This document shows positions 38,576-48,700 of a DNA stretch of 51,321 nucleotides, piece by piece (within the stretch, counting starts at the first letter, position 1; each line of letters begins with the position of its first letter). The stretch is from Myxococcaceae bacterium (lineage in GTDB: Bacteria > Myxococcota_A > Polyangia > Polyangiales > Ga0077539): positions 1 to 51,321 of the forward strand of contig SCUS01000028.1 of NCBI GenBank assembly GCA_004297725.1, read 5' to 3'. A program made the translations under genes and the position numbers. A model generated the notes under the pieces. That model worked only from the letters and a program-made list of their open reading frames with translations. It was not told the DNA's origin and made no database searches.

Positions 38576-41500
38576 TCAGGCGGCGCGGCGAGAGAGAGCC
38601 GTCACCCGGCGAGGCCCCGGTGCGACGCACCACAGGACGGCGGGCCTCCCGCGGAGGTCGACCGCGCTCGCCACCGAGGTGCCGAAGGAATAGACGTAGT
38701 TCCCGGTGCCTACGAAGGTCCGTGACGGGTCCCTCTCCACCCCGGACGCGCTCCCCCGATAGGAGAACGCGGCGCCCGCGCCGGCGAAGGCGTTGAACGA
38801 CCCGATGAGGATGTCGCCGTAGCCGTCGCCGCTGTGGTCGCCCGCTCCCGCGAGCGCGAAGCCGAAGGTGTCATCGCCCCGCGCGCCCACGAGGGTGAGC
38901 GAGGCGGACGGCGAGACGCCCGACGGGCCCCCATGGAACACGCTCGCGAACCCGACGAAGGGATCCGACGGGAAGGAGGTGGGGCGGGTTCCGCCGGAGA
39001 CGACGTCGTCGTAGCCGTCGCCGTTGACGTCGCCCGCGCCCGCCACCGTCCTGCCGATCGTGTCGCCCGAGGCGCCCAGCAGCACCCTCGCGGCGCTGGC
39101 CTCGACCCCCGATGGGCTCCCCATGAAGACGCTCGCGTTGGACGGGCTGCCTCCGGGCACCCCGACGATGACGTCGACGTAGCCGTCGGCGTTGACGTCG
39201 CCGGCGCTCGCCACCGAGCGGCCGAACTGGGAGAACGGAACGCTGCCCCGGAGGACCCTCGCCGCGGTCGTCCCGATCCCCGACGGGCTGCCGTGGAAGA
39301 TGCTCGCGGTGCCCACGGTGTCGCCGCCGTCGGGCCTGGCCTGGTAGGCCCCGATGATGAGGTCGGTGTACCCGTCGCCGTTGACGTCGCCCGCGCTCGC
39401 CACCGATTGACCGAAGGTGTCGTCGTAGAAGTCGCCCACGAGGACCCTGGCCGGGCTCATCACGATCCCCGACGCGCTCCCGTGGAAGACGCTCGCCGTC
39501 CTGGCGCCGCCCGTCCCGACGACGACGTCGGCGTAGCCGTCGCCGTTGACGTCGCCCGCCCCCGCCAGCGACTGGCCGAAGAATTCGAAGGACTGGCCGC
39601 CGACCAGGACGGTGGTGGCGTTCGGCGGCACCCCCGTGGGGCTCCCGTGGAAGACCCTCGCGGCGCCCGCATAGGAGCCCGCCGGCCCGTTCGCGCGGTG
39701 CTCCGAGAGGATGAGGTCGCCGTAGCCGTCGCCGTTGACGTCGCCCGCGCTGGCCACCGACTGGCCGAGCTGGACATACGACTCGCTGCCCTCGATGACC
39801 CTCACCGGCGTCGTCGCGAGCCCCAGCGCGCTCCCGTGGAACACCGCCACGGAGCCCGCCTGGCTGCCCTGCGGGGGGCTGGCGCGAGCGGCCCCGGCGG
39901 CCATGTCGTCGTAGCCGTCTCCGTTGAGGTCGAGGTGGGGGTTGTCGCTGCTGTCCACCCCGCTGCTCGCGCTCCGGGCGGGCACGTGGAAGAGCCAGGT
40001 CGGGCTCGCGGTGGTGTCGGTCACCGACCCGATCCGGCCGCGCACCCGCCAGAACACTACGCCGTTCGCGGGCAGGTCGACCGCCGGCCGCGCGGTGCTG
40101 CCGCTCACCGTCAGCACCTCGAGGGAGATCGTGCAGTCGCGGTCGCGGCAGAGCGCCACCTCCGCCCCGTCGAAGCCCGAGGGCAGCGTCCAGCGGAGCG
40201 TCGGTCGCCGCTGCGTCACGTCGCCCAGGGACATCGGCGCCAGCAGCCGGGGCGCCGCGCTCGAGGGCACGCAGTAGGGCCCCACCGGGCGCTGCCCGGA
40301 CGGGCACTGGCAGCGCCCTCCGCCGCAGTACTGGATGCTGGAGCAGGTGATGCCGCAGCCGCCGCAGTGGGCGCTGCTGGTGAGGGTGTGGGTCTCGCAG
40401 CCGTTGGCCTGGCTGCCGTCGCAGTTGCCGAAGCCCGAGCTGCAGGCGGTGATGGAGCACGCGCCCGCCGAGCAGACCGAGGTGGCGTTGGAGAGCGTGC
40501 ACGCGTTGCCGCAGGCGCCGCAGCTCGTCGCGCTGCTGCGGAGGTCGGTCTCGCAGCCGTTGCTGGCCGCCCCGTCGCAGTTGCCGAAGCCCGCGTAGCA
40601 GGCGAAGCCGCAGGTCCCGCCGGTGCAGTACGCCGCCGCGCTGGCGCGCACGGGACACGCGGTGGTGCACGAGCCGCAGCGCAGCGGGTCGCTGGCGAGG
40701 TTGGAGCAGGTGCCCGAGCAGTTGGTCTGCCCCGCGCTGCAACTCACCCCGCAGGCTCCGCCCGAGCAGATCGCCCCGCCCCCGCAGGCCCGGCCGCAGG
40801 CGCCGCAGTTGGCGTTGTCGGTCCCGGTGCCCACCTCGCAGCCGTTGGCCGCGAGCCCGTCGCAGTCGGCGTAGCCCGGGGTGCAGGCCGCGATGGCGCA
40901 GGCACCGGAGGAGCAGGTCGCCGAGGCGTTGGGGAGCGAGCACACCCGGCCGCACACCCCGCAGCTCGCGGCGTTGGAGCGGGTGTCGGTCTCGCAACCG
41001 TTGGTGGGGCTGCCGTCGCAGTCTCCGTAGCCCGCGGCGCAGCGCACCACCGTGCAGGCCCCCGCCGAGCAGCCGGTGGCGGCGACGTTGGGGAGGGCGC
41101 AGACCGTCCCGCACGCGCCGCAGTGGGCCGGGTCGATGGCGGTGTTGGCGCAGAAGGCCGTCGCGCCCGCTCCGCAGGTGGAGAGCGGCGAGGCGCAGCT
41201 CGTGCCGCAAGCGCCCGCAGAGCAGACCCGGCCCGCGGCGCAGCCGGTGCCGCAGGCGCCGCAGTTGGTGTTGTCGCTGCGGGTGTCCACCTCGCAGCCG
41301 TTGGCGGCGCTCAGGTCGCAGTCCGCGAAGCCTGGAGCGCAGGCCGTGATCGCGCACGCCCCCGCCGCGCAGGCGGAGGTGGCGTTGGGCAGCACGCAGG
41401 TGCGGCCGCAGGCGCCGCAGCTCGTGGCGCTGGTCAGGGTGCCGGTCTCGCAGCCGTTGGAGGCCACGCCGTCGCAGTCCCCGAAGCCCACGGCGCAGCG

Positions 41501-44500
41501 CAGCACCGTGCAGGCGCTGGCCGAGCAGCCGTTGGCGGCGACGTTGGGGAGGGCGCACACGGTGCCGCACTCGCCGCAGTGGGAGGGGTCGATCGAGGTG
41601 TTGGCGCAGAAGGCCGTCGCGCCCGCTCCGCAGGCGCGCAGGGGCGGCGCGCAGCTGGTGCCGCAGCTGCCCGCGGAGCACACCCGGCCCGAGGCGCAGG
41701 CCACCCTGCACGCCCCGCAGTTGGCGTTGTCGCTGCGGGTGTCCACCTCGCAGCCGTTGGCCGCGAGGCCGTCGCAGTCGAGGAAGCCCGCGGCGCAGGT
41801 CGTGATCGCGCAGGCCCCCGAGGAGCAGCGCGAGGAGGCGTTGGCGAGGACGCACGCGCGGCCGCAGGCGCCGCAGCTGGTGGCGCTGGCCGCAAGGTCG
41901 GTCTCGCAGCCGTTGGAGGACACGCCGTCGCAGTCTCCGTAGCCCCCGGTGCAGCGCACCACCGTGCACGCCCCCGCGGCGCAGCCCTGGGCGGCCACGT
42001 GGGAGAGGGCGCAGACGGTGCCGCAGGCGCCGCAGTGGGAGGGGTCGATGGCGGTGTTGGCGCAGAAGGCCGAGGCGCCCGTCCCGCAGGTGCGAAGGGG
42101 CGAGGCGCAGGTGGCGCCGCAGGTTCCGCCCGAGCACACCCGGCCGGCGGGGCAGGCGGTGCCGCACGCCCCGCAGCTGGCGTTGTCGGAGCGGGTGTCC
42201 ACCTCGCAGCCGTCCGAGGGGTTGGCGTTGCAGTCGGCGAAGCCCGCGGCGCAGGCGACGAGCGAGCATCCCCCCGCGGTGCATGCCGCCGTGGCGTTGG
42301 GCAGGGCGCAGGCGCGGCCGCAGGCGCCGCAGCTCGTCAGGGTGGTCTGGACGTTGGTCTCGCAGCCGTTGGAGGCAGCTCCGTCGCAGTCGCCGTAGCC
42401 CGCGGCGCAGCGCACCACGGTGCAGGCCCCGGCCGAGCAGCCCTGGGCCGAGGCGTTGGAGAGGGCGCAGACCGTGCCGCAGCCGCCGCAGTTGGCAGGG
42501 TCGAGGGCGGTGTTGGCGCAGAAGGCCGACGAGCCCATGCCGCAGGAGCGAAGGGGCGAGGCGCAGGTGGTGCCGCACGCTCCGCCCGAGCAGACCTGGC
42601 CCGCGGCGCAGGCGGTGCCGCAGGCCCCGCAGCTGGTGCTGTCGGAGCGGGTGTCCACCTCGCAGCCGTCCGAGGGGTTGGCGTTGCAGTCGGCGAAGCC
42701 CGCAGCGCAGGCGGCGATCGCGCAGGCCCCCGAAGCGCAGGTGGAAGAGGCGTTGGCGAGGACGCACGCGCGGCCGCAGGCGCCGCAGCTGGAGGCGCTG
42801 GCGTTGAGGTCGGTCTCGCAGCCGTTGGACGAGGCGCCGTCGCAGTCTCCGAAGCCCCCGGAGCAGCGCACCACCGTGCAGGCGCCCGAGGCGCAGCCGT
42901 TGGCGGCGACGTGGGAGAGGGCGCAGACGGTTCCGCACTCGCCGCAGTTCGCCGGGTCGATGGCCGCGTTGGCGCAGAAGGCCGTCGCGCCCGTGCCGCA
43001 GGTGGAGAGAGGCGAGGCGCAGGTGGCGCCGCACGCTCCGCCCGAACACACCTGGCCCGCGGCGCAGGCGGTGCCGCAGGCCCCGCAGCTGGTGTTGTCG
43101 GTCGCGGTGTGCACCTCGCAGCCGTTGGTCGGGTCGCGGTCGCAGTCCGCGAAGCCCGAAGCGCAGGCCATGACCGCGCAGCTGCCGCTGGTGCAGGTGG
43201 AGGTGGCGTGGGGGAGGGTGCAGGTCCGTCCGCAGGCGCCGCAGCTGGTGGCGCTGGCGGAGAGGTCCGTCTCGCAGCCGTTGGAGGCCGCTCCGTCGCA
43301 GTCTCCGAAGCCACCCACGCAGCGCACCGCCGTGCACGCTCCCGCCGCACAGCCGTTGGCGGCCACGTGGGAGAGGGCGCAGACCGCTCCGCACTCGCCG
43401 CAGTTGGTCGGGTCGATGGCGGTGTTGGCGCAGAAGGCCGTCGCGCCCGTGCCGCAGGTGGAGAGAGGCGAGGCGCAGGTGGCGCCGCACACGCCGCCGG
43501 AGCACACCTGGCCCGCGGCGCAGGCGGTGCCGCAGGCCCCGCAGCTGGTGTTGTCGGTCGCGGTGTGCACCTCGCAGCCGTTGGTCGGGTCGCGGTCGCA
43601 GTCCGCGAAGCCCGCGGCGCAGGCCGCGACGGCGCAGCTCCCGCCGGTGCAGGTGGCCGAGGCGTGGGGCAGCGCGCAGGCCCGGCCGCAGGCGCCGCAG
43701 CTCTCCTCGCTGGTCCGCAGGTTGGTCTCGCAGCCGTCGCTCGCGGTGCCGTTGCAGTCCCCCGCGCCCTCGCTGCAGCGCACCACGGTGCAGGCGCCCG
43801 CCGCGCAGCCGACCGCCGTCACGCCGGGGAGCGAGCACACCATCCCGCAGGCGCCGCAGTTGGCAGGGTTGATCGCCGTGTTGGCGCAGTACGCCGTCGC
43901 GCCCGCTCCGCAGGTGATTCGGGGAGCCGCACAGGTGGCGCCGCAGGTGCCGCCGGAGCACACCTGGCCCGCGGCGCAGGCGGTGCCGCAGGCGCCGCAG
44001 CTGGCGTTGTCGGTGCGGGTGTCCACCTCGCAGCCGTTGGCCGGGTTGCGGTCGCAGTCGGCGTAGCCCGCGGCACAGGCCATGACGGCGCAGGCGCCCA
44101 CGGTGCAGGTCGCGGTGGCGTTGGGCAGGGCGCAGGCCCGGCCGCAGGCGCCGCAGTGGGGGGCGCTGGCGGTGAGGTCGGTCTCGCAGCCGTTGGAGGC
44201 GAGGCCGTCGCAGTCTCCGTAGCCCGCGGCGCAGCGGGCCGGGGTGCACATCCCCCCCGCGCAGCCGTGGCTCATCACGTTGGCCAGGGCGCAGACGGTG
44301 CCGCAGGCGCCGCAGTTGGTGGGGTCGATGGCGGTGTTGGCGCAGAAGGCCATCGGCGCGGTGCCGCAGGTGGCCAGCGGGGCCGCGCAGGTCGCTCCGC
44401 ACACGCCGCCCGAGCAGACCGAGCCCGCGGCGCAGCCCGCCCCGCAGGCGCCGCAGTTGGCGTTGTCGGTGCGGGTGTCCACCTCGCAGCCGTTGCTCGC

Positions 44501-45649
44501 CACGCGGTCGCAGTCCGCGAAGCCCGGGTCGCAGGCCACGACGGCGCACTCTCCGGACCCGCAGGACGACCTCGCGTGGGCCAGCAGGCAGGCCCGCCCG
44601 CAGCCGCCGCAGTGCGCCGCGCTCGAGGCGGTGTCGGTCTCGCAGCCGTTGGAGGCCACGCCGTCGCAGTCTCCGTAGGTCGCGTCGCAGCGCACCACGG
44701 CGCACTCTCCTCCGGTGCACCCCTGGGTCATGGTGTGAGGCAGGGCGCAGGCGCGCTCGCAGCTTCCGCAGTGGGCGGGGTCGATGGCGGTGTCGGCGCA
44801 GTAGCGCGCCGTCCCGTCGCCGCAGGTGGTCGCGGGCCTGGCGCAGGTGGCGCCGCAGCGTCCGCCCGAGCAGAGCTGCCCCGCGGGGCAGGCGGCGCCG
44901 CAGGACCCGCAGTGGGCGCGGTCGGTCTGGAGGTTGGTGCAGGTCGCGCCGCAGGCGGTGAGCCCGGTGCCGCAGGACACACTGCACGCCCCCGCCGAGC
45001 AGGTGTTGCCCGGGGGGCAGGCGTTGCCGCAGGCGCCGCAGTGGGCGTCGTCGGTCTGCAGGTCGCGACACGAGCCGCCGCAGGCGCGCTGGTTTCCGGC
45101 GCAGGAGAGCTCGCAGACGCCCGCGATGCAGACCGAGCCCGCGGCGCACGCCCGGCCGCAAGCCCCGCAGTTGAGGCCGTCGGTTCGCGTGTCGGAGCAG
45201 TAGCTCGCCGCCCCCCCGTCGCCTCCGGCGCAGGTGGTGAGCGTGGCGTCGCAGGAGGCGGAGCATCGCCCGAGGCTGCACACCTGGCCCGAGGGGCACG
45301 CGCGGCCGCAGGCGCCGCAGTGGGCGCTGTCGGTCTGGAGGTTGAAACACTGCCCCGAGCACACCGCCTGGGTGCCAGGGCAGCGCAGCTCGCAGGCGCC
45401 CGCCACGCAGGCCTGGCCCGCGGCGCAGGGCATCCCGCAGCCGCCGCAGTGGGCAGGGGCCACCGCGGGGTCGACGCAGCGGCCGCCGCAGGAGCGCTGG
45501 CCCGATGGACAGCTCGCGTCCGCGCCGCCGCCGTCCGTCCCCACCGCGTCCATGCCGCCGCCATCCCGAGGTTCGCCGACGACGGAAGCGCCCACGCAAC
45601 CGCTCAGCGCGGAGAGCAGCAGAAGCGATCGAAGGATCATGGAGTTCAT
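38576..45649 (-). CDS. Giant cysteine-rich lipoprotein with FG-GAP propeller
   Basis: A complete 2357-aa protein with start ATG 45649; signal peptide with lipobox LSGC (MILRSLLLLSALSGC). In order: residues about 45-265 are 43-residue Stig1-like units (CGGCGMPCAAGQAC, CSGQCFNLQTDSAHCGACG); about 268-1636 are nine exact 152-residue repeats; 1637-1790 has CSAGQTNCSGTC-type modules; about 1803-1895 is a beta-sandwich, perhaps fibronectin-III-like (RRPTLRWTLPSGFDGAEV); 1896-2340 is an FG-GAP beta-propeller with seven DxNxDG calcium loops. It should be lipid-anchored and disulfide-dense, outside the cytoplasm. No enzymatic motif is seen. Its repeats are like those of the next giant upstream. Confidence 0.85.
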   Translation of the reverse strand: MNSMILRSLLLLSALSGCVGASVVGEPRDGGGMDAVGTDGGGADASCPSGQRSCGGRCVDPAVAPAHCGGCGMPCAAGQACVAGACELRCPGTQAVCSGQCFNLQTDSAHCGACGRACPSGQVCSLGRCSASCDATLTTCAGGDGGAASYCSDTRTDGLNCGACGRACAAGSVCIAGVCELSCAGNQRACGGSCRDLQTDDAHCGACGNACPPGNTCSAGACSVSCGTGLTACGATCTNLQTDRAHCGSCGAACPAGQLCSGGRCGATCARPATTCGDGTARYCADTAIDPAHCGSCERACALPHTMTQGCTGGECAVVRCDATYGDCDGVASNGCETDTASSAAHCGGCGRACLLAHARSSCGSGECAVVACDPGFADCDRVASNGCEVDTRTDNANCGACGAGCAAGSVCSGGVCGATCAAPLATCGTAPMAFCANTAIDPTNCGACGTVCALANVMSHGCAGGMCTPARCAAGYGDCDGLASNGCETDLTASAPHCGACGRACALPNATATCTVGACAVMACAAGYADCDRNPANGCEVDTRTDNASCGACGTACAAGQVCSGGTCGATCAAPRITCGAGATAYCANTAINPANCGACGMVCSLPGVTAVGCAAGACTVVRCSEGAGDCNGTASDGCETNLRTSEESCGACGRACALPHASATCTGGSCAVAACAAGFADCDRDPTNGCEVHTATDNTSCGACGTACAAGQVCSGGVCGATCASPLSTCGTGATAFCANTAIDPTNCGECGAVCALSHVAANGCAAGACTAVRCVGGFGDCDGAASNGCETDLSASATSCGACGRTCTLPHATSTCTSGSCAVMACASGFADCDRDPTNGCEVHTATDNTSCGACGTACAAGQVCSGGACGATCASPLSTCGTGATAFCANAAIDPANCGECGTVCALSHVAANGCASGACTVVRCSGGFGDCDGASSNGCETDLNASASSCGACGRACVLANASSTCASGACAIAACAAGFADCNANPSDGCEVDTRSDSTSCGACGTACAAGQVCSGGACGTTCASPLRSCGMGSSAFCANTALDPANCGGCGTVCALSNASAQGCSAGACTVVRCAAGYGDCDGAASNGCETNVQTTLTSCGACGRACALPNATAACTAGGCSLVACAAGFADCNANPSDGCEVDTRSDNASCGACGTACPAGRVCSGGTCGATCASPLRTCGTGASAFCANTAIDPSHCGACGTVCALSHVAAQGCAAGACTVVRCTGGYGDCDGVSSNGCETDLAASATSCGACGRACVLANASSRCSSGACAITTCAAGFLDCDGLAANGCEVDTRSDNANCGACRVACASGRVCSAGSCGTSCAPPLRACGAGATAFCANTSIDPSHCGECGTVCALPNVAANGCSASACTVLRCAVGFGDCDGVASNGCETGTLTSATSCGACGRTCVLPNATSACAAGACAITACAPGFADCDLSAANGCEVDTRSDNTNCGACGTGCAAGRVCSAGACGTSCASPLSTCGAGATAFCANTAIDPAHCGACGTVCALPNVAATGCSAGACTVVRCAAGYGDCDGSPTNGCETDTRSNAASCGVCGRVCSLPNASATCSSGACAIAACTPGYADCDGLAANGCEVGTGTDNANCGACGRACGGGAICSGGACGVSCSAGQTNCSGTCSNLASDPLRCGSCTTACPVRASAAAYCTGGTCGFACYAGFGNCDGAASNGCETDLRSSATSCGACGNACTLSNATSVCSAGACSITACSSGFGNCDGSQANGCETHTLTSSAHCGGCGITCSSIQYCGGGRCQCPSGQRPVGPYCVPSSAAPRLLAPMSLGDVTQRRPTLRWTLPSGFDGAEVALCRDRDCTISLEVLTVSGSTARPAVDLPANGVVFWRVRGRIGSVTDTTASPTWLFHVPARSASSGVDSSDNPHLDLNGDGYDDMAAGAARASPPQGSQAGSVAVFHGSALGLATTPVRVIEGSESYVQLGQSVASAGDVNGDGYGDLILSEHRANGPAGSYAGAARVFHGSPTGVPPNATTVLVGGQSFEFFGQSLAGAGDVNGDGYADVVVGTGGARTASVFHGSASGIVMSPARVLVGDFYDDTFGQSVASAGDVNGDGYTDLIIGAYQARPDGGDTVGTASIFHGSPSGIGTTAARVLRGSVPFSQFGRSVASAGDVNADGYVDVIVGVPGGSPSNASVFMGSPSGVEASAARVLLGASGDTIGRTVAGAGDVNGDGYDDVVSGGTRPTSFPSDPFVGFASVFHGGPSGVSPSASLTLVGARGDDTFGFALAGAGDHSGDGYGDILIGSFNAFAGAGAAFSYRGSASGVERDPSRTFVGTGNYVYSFGTSVASAVDLRGRPAVLWCVAPGPRRVTALSRRAA
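40742..44845 (-). repeat. Nine tandem 456-bp (152-aa) cysteine repeats
   Basis: Nine copies, 4104 bp in all, exactly 9 x 456, with no net insertion or deletion. A marker GGTGGAGAGA occurs at 43001 and again 456 bp later. One 152-aa unit that I counted has 24 Cys. Each unit has three sub-blocks of about 50 residues: CANTAIDPxxCGxCG, SNGCETDLxxSATSCGACG, and NGCEVxTxTDNxSCGACG, each followed by GQxC or related pairs. Confidence 0.9.
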
Positions 45650-45734
45650 GGGGAGTCCGTTCTGCGTTGAGGAGAGCCGGGCGGAGGCAGTCGACGAAGG
45701 CGCGGCCGGGCGCTCGCCGGCCCCGCGGCGGGTT

Positions 45735-48700
45735 TCAGAAGAAGTTGCAGGAGCCGCGGGTGCAGCCGTAGCGGCACGAGACGCCGCAGGCCCCGCAGTT
45801 GTTGGGGTCGTTCTGCAGGTCGTTGCAGGTCGGCGACTCGGGGTCGCACCGACGGTAGGGCTCGTAGCAGGGGAGGATCTGGCAGCGGTTGCGGGAGCAG
45901 CTGTAGGCCCCGACGCAGGCGACATCGCAGGCGCCGCAGTTGGGGCTCTCGTCCAGGTAGGAGCAGGTGCCGTGGCAGTTCGTCATCCCTCCCTGGCAGG
46001 TGCACACGCCGCCCTCGCAGGACTGGTACGAGCCGCAGCGCACGCCGCAGCCGCCGCAGTTGAAGTCATCGCTCGTGACGTTGATGCAGGTGCCGTTGCA
46101 GGCGGCCTGGCCCGACGGGCACGCGGAGCACACCCCGCTGCTGCAGACCTGGCCCGCGCCGCACCGCACGCCGCAGCCGCCGCAGTTGCTCACGTCGAAC
46201 TGCACGTTGATGCAGGTGCCACCGCAGTAGGCGAAGCCCGGGTTGCAGGCGCAGCGGCCGCCGATGCAGGGCTGCCCCGCGGGGCAGACGTTGCCGCAGG
46301 CGCCGCAGTTGTTCGAGTCGTACTGCAGGTCGACGCACGCGGTGCCGCAGGGGCTCTGCCCGGAGATCGAGCAGTAGCAGGAGCCGCGGAAGCAGCCCTG
46401 GCTGGAGGCGCACGCACGGCCGCACGCTCCGCAGTTGAGCCGGTCGGTCTGCAGGTCGCGGCAGGCCCCGGTCGCGCTGCTGCCGCAGGCCGTCGCACCG
46501 GCCTCGCAGCACCGGCTGAGGTCATCCGCGAAGCAGCTGTAGCAGGCGCTGCGGTAGCAGGTGCCCGGCGACGCGCAGACGTTTCCGCAGGCGCCGCAGT
46601 TGTTCATGTCGTTGCTGGTGTAGACGCACCGGCCGCCGCAGTTGGTGGCGGGAGAGCAGTCGAGGCAGACGCCTCCGCCGCAGGTCTGACCCGCCGGGCA
46701 GACGCGGCCGCAGGCGCCGCAGTTGTTGTTGTCCGCGGCCGTGGGGATGCAGACGCCCGAGCAGTTGGTCTGACCCGTCGGGCAGGCGCGCAGGCACGAG
46801 CCCGAGACGCAGGTCGCGGTGCCTCCGGTCGGGGCGGTGCAGATGGCGTCGCAGGCGCCGCAGTTGGCCAGGTCGGTCTGGAGGTCGTAGCAGCCGGCGC
46901 TGCCGCCGCGCTCGCAGCGGGTGAGGCCGACGCCGGGGCAGGGGATGGTGCAGACGCCCGCGGTGCACTGGTAGCCGAAGCCGCAGAAGTTGCCGCAGGC
47001 GCCGCAGTTCAGGACGTCGTTCTGGGTGTCCAGGCACAGGCCCGAGCAGAGGGTGCGGCCGGGCTCGCAGACGCACGAGCCGCCGAGGCAGAAGGTCGAG
47101 CCCCCGCACACCACGCCGCAGCCGCCGCAGTGGTTGTTGTCGGTGCCGAGGGTGCGGCAGGTGCCGCTGCAGTTGGTCTGGCCCGCAGGGCACACGCAGG
47201 CGCCCGAAGAGCAGGTGCCGCCCACGCAGGTGCGCCCGCAGGCGCCGCAGTTGTTGGGATCGATCTGGAGGTTGCTGCACCCCGACGGGCAGGAGGCCTG
47301 GCCCGCGGGGCAGTAGCAGGAGCCCCCGGAGCAGGTGAGCGACCCCCCGCAGGCGCGCCTGCATCCGCCGCAGTGGTAGGGGTCGGTGTTGATGTCGACG
47401 CAGGCCCCGAAGCAGTTGATCTGACCCGCCGGGCAGACGCACGAGCCCGCCACGCAGACGGTGCCGCCGGCGCACGCGTTGCCGCAGGCGCCGCAGTGGC
47501 TGGCGTCGCTGGAGAGGGTGCGGCACCCGCCCGCGCAGATGACGGTGCCCGCGCTGCAGGTCAGCGAGCAGGAGCCCGAGGCGCAGACCTGGCCCGAGGG
47601 GCACGCTCCGCCGCAGCGCCCGCAGTTGGCGCTGTCCGAGGCGATGTTCGCCTCGCAGCCGTTGGCCGGGTTTCCGTCGCAGTTGACGAAGCCCGCGGCG
47701 CAGGCCCCGAGCCCGCAGGTGCCCGCCGAGCAGGTGGCGCCCGCGTTGGCGAAGCGGCACACCACGCCGCAGCCGCCGCAGTGGTTGGGGTCGGAGCCGC
47801 GCACGTTGAACTCGCAGCCGTTGGACCCGACGCGGTCGCAGTCGCCGAAGCCCGGGGCGCAGGCGAGCCCGCAGGTGCCGGACACGCAGTACGCCGTGGC
47901 GTTGACGGTGGGGCAGACGGTGGTGCACCCGCCGCAGTGCAGCGGGTCGTTGGCGAGGTCGATGCAGACGCCCGAGCAGTTGGTCTGCCCCACCTGGCAG
48001 GTCACCACGCAGGAGCCGCCCGCGCAGGTGGTCCCCGAGGCGCAGGCCCGGCCGCAGGCGCCGCAGCTCGCGTTGTCCGTGCGGGTGTTCACCTCGCAGC
48101 CGTTGGCCGCGAGGCCGTCGCAGTTGGCGTAGCCCGAGGCGCAGGCCGCGATGGCGCAGGTCCCGGACGAGCAGCTCGCCGTGGCGTTGGGAAGGGCGCA
48201 CGCCCGGCCGCACGACCCGCAGCTCGCGACGGTGGAGCGGGTGTCGGTCTCGCAGCCGTTGGCCGGGTTGCCGTCGCAGTCTCCGTAGCCCACGGCGCAG
48301 CGCACCACCGTGCAGATGCCCGCCGAGCAGCCGGTGGCCGCGACGTTGGGGAGCGCGCAGACGTTGCCGCACGCGCCGCAGTGGGACGGGTCGACGGCGG
48401 TGTTGGCGCAGAAGGTCGAGGCGCCCGTCCCGCAGGTGCGAAGGGGCGAGGCGCAGGTGGCGCTGCAGGCTCCCCCGGAGCACACCCGACCCGCCGGGCA
48501 AGAGGTGCCGCAGACGCCGCAGCTGGCGTTGTCGGTGCGGGTGTTGACCTCGCAGCCGTCCGCGGCGCTGGCGTTGCAGTCGGCGAAGCCCGCGGCGCAG
48601 GTCGTGATCGCGCACACCCCCGAGGAGCAGGTCGCGGTGGCGTTGGGCAGCGCGCAGGCGCGGCCGCAGGCGCCGCAGCTCGTGGCGCTGGTCTGGGTGC

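Noticed and set aside
40742..44845. CRISPR array
   Set aside because: The regular spacing is of 456-bp coding repeats with no spacer-repeat alternation; the units keep one reading frame.
38834..45670. A 2278-codon open frame on the plus strand opposite the giant gene
   Set aside because: It arises from the TGC/GGC-rich codons of the Cys-repeat gene on the other strand. It has no folded-protein pattern, no signal and no start region; the minus-strand frame is clearly the real one.
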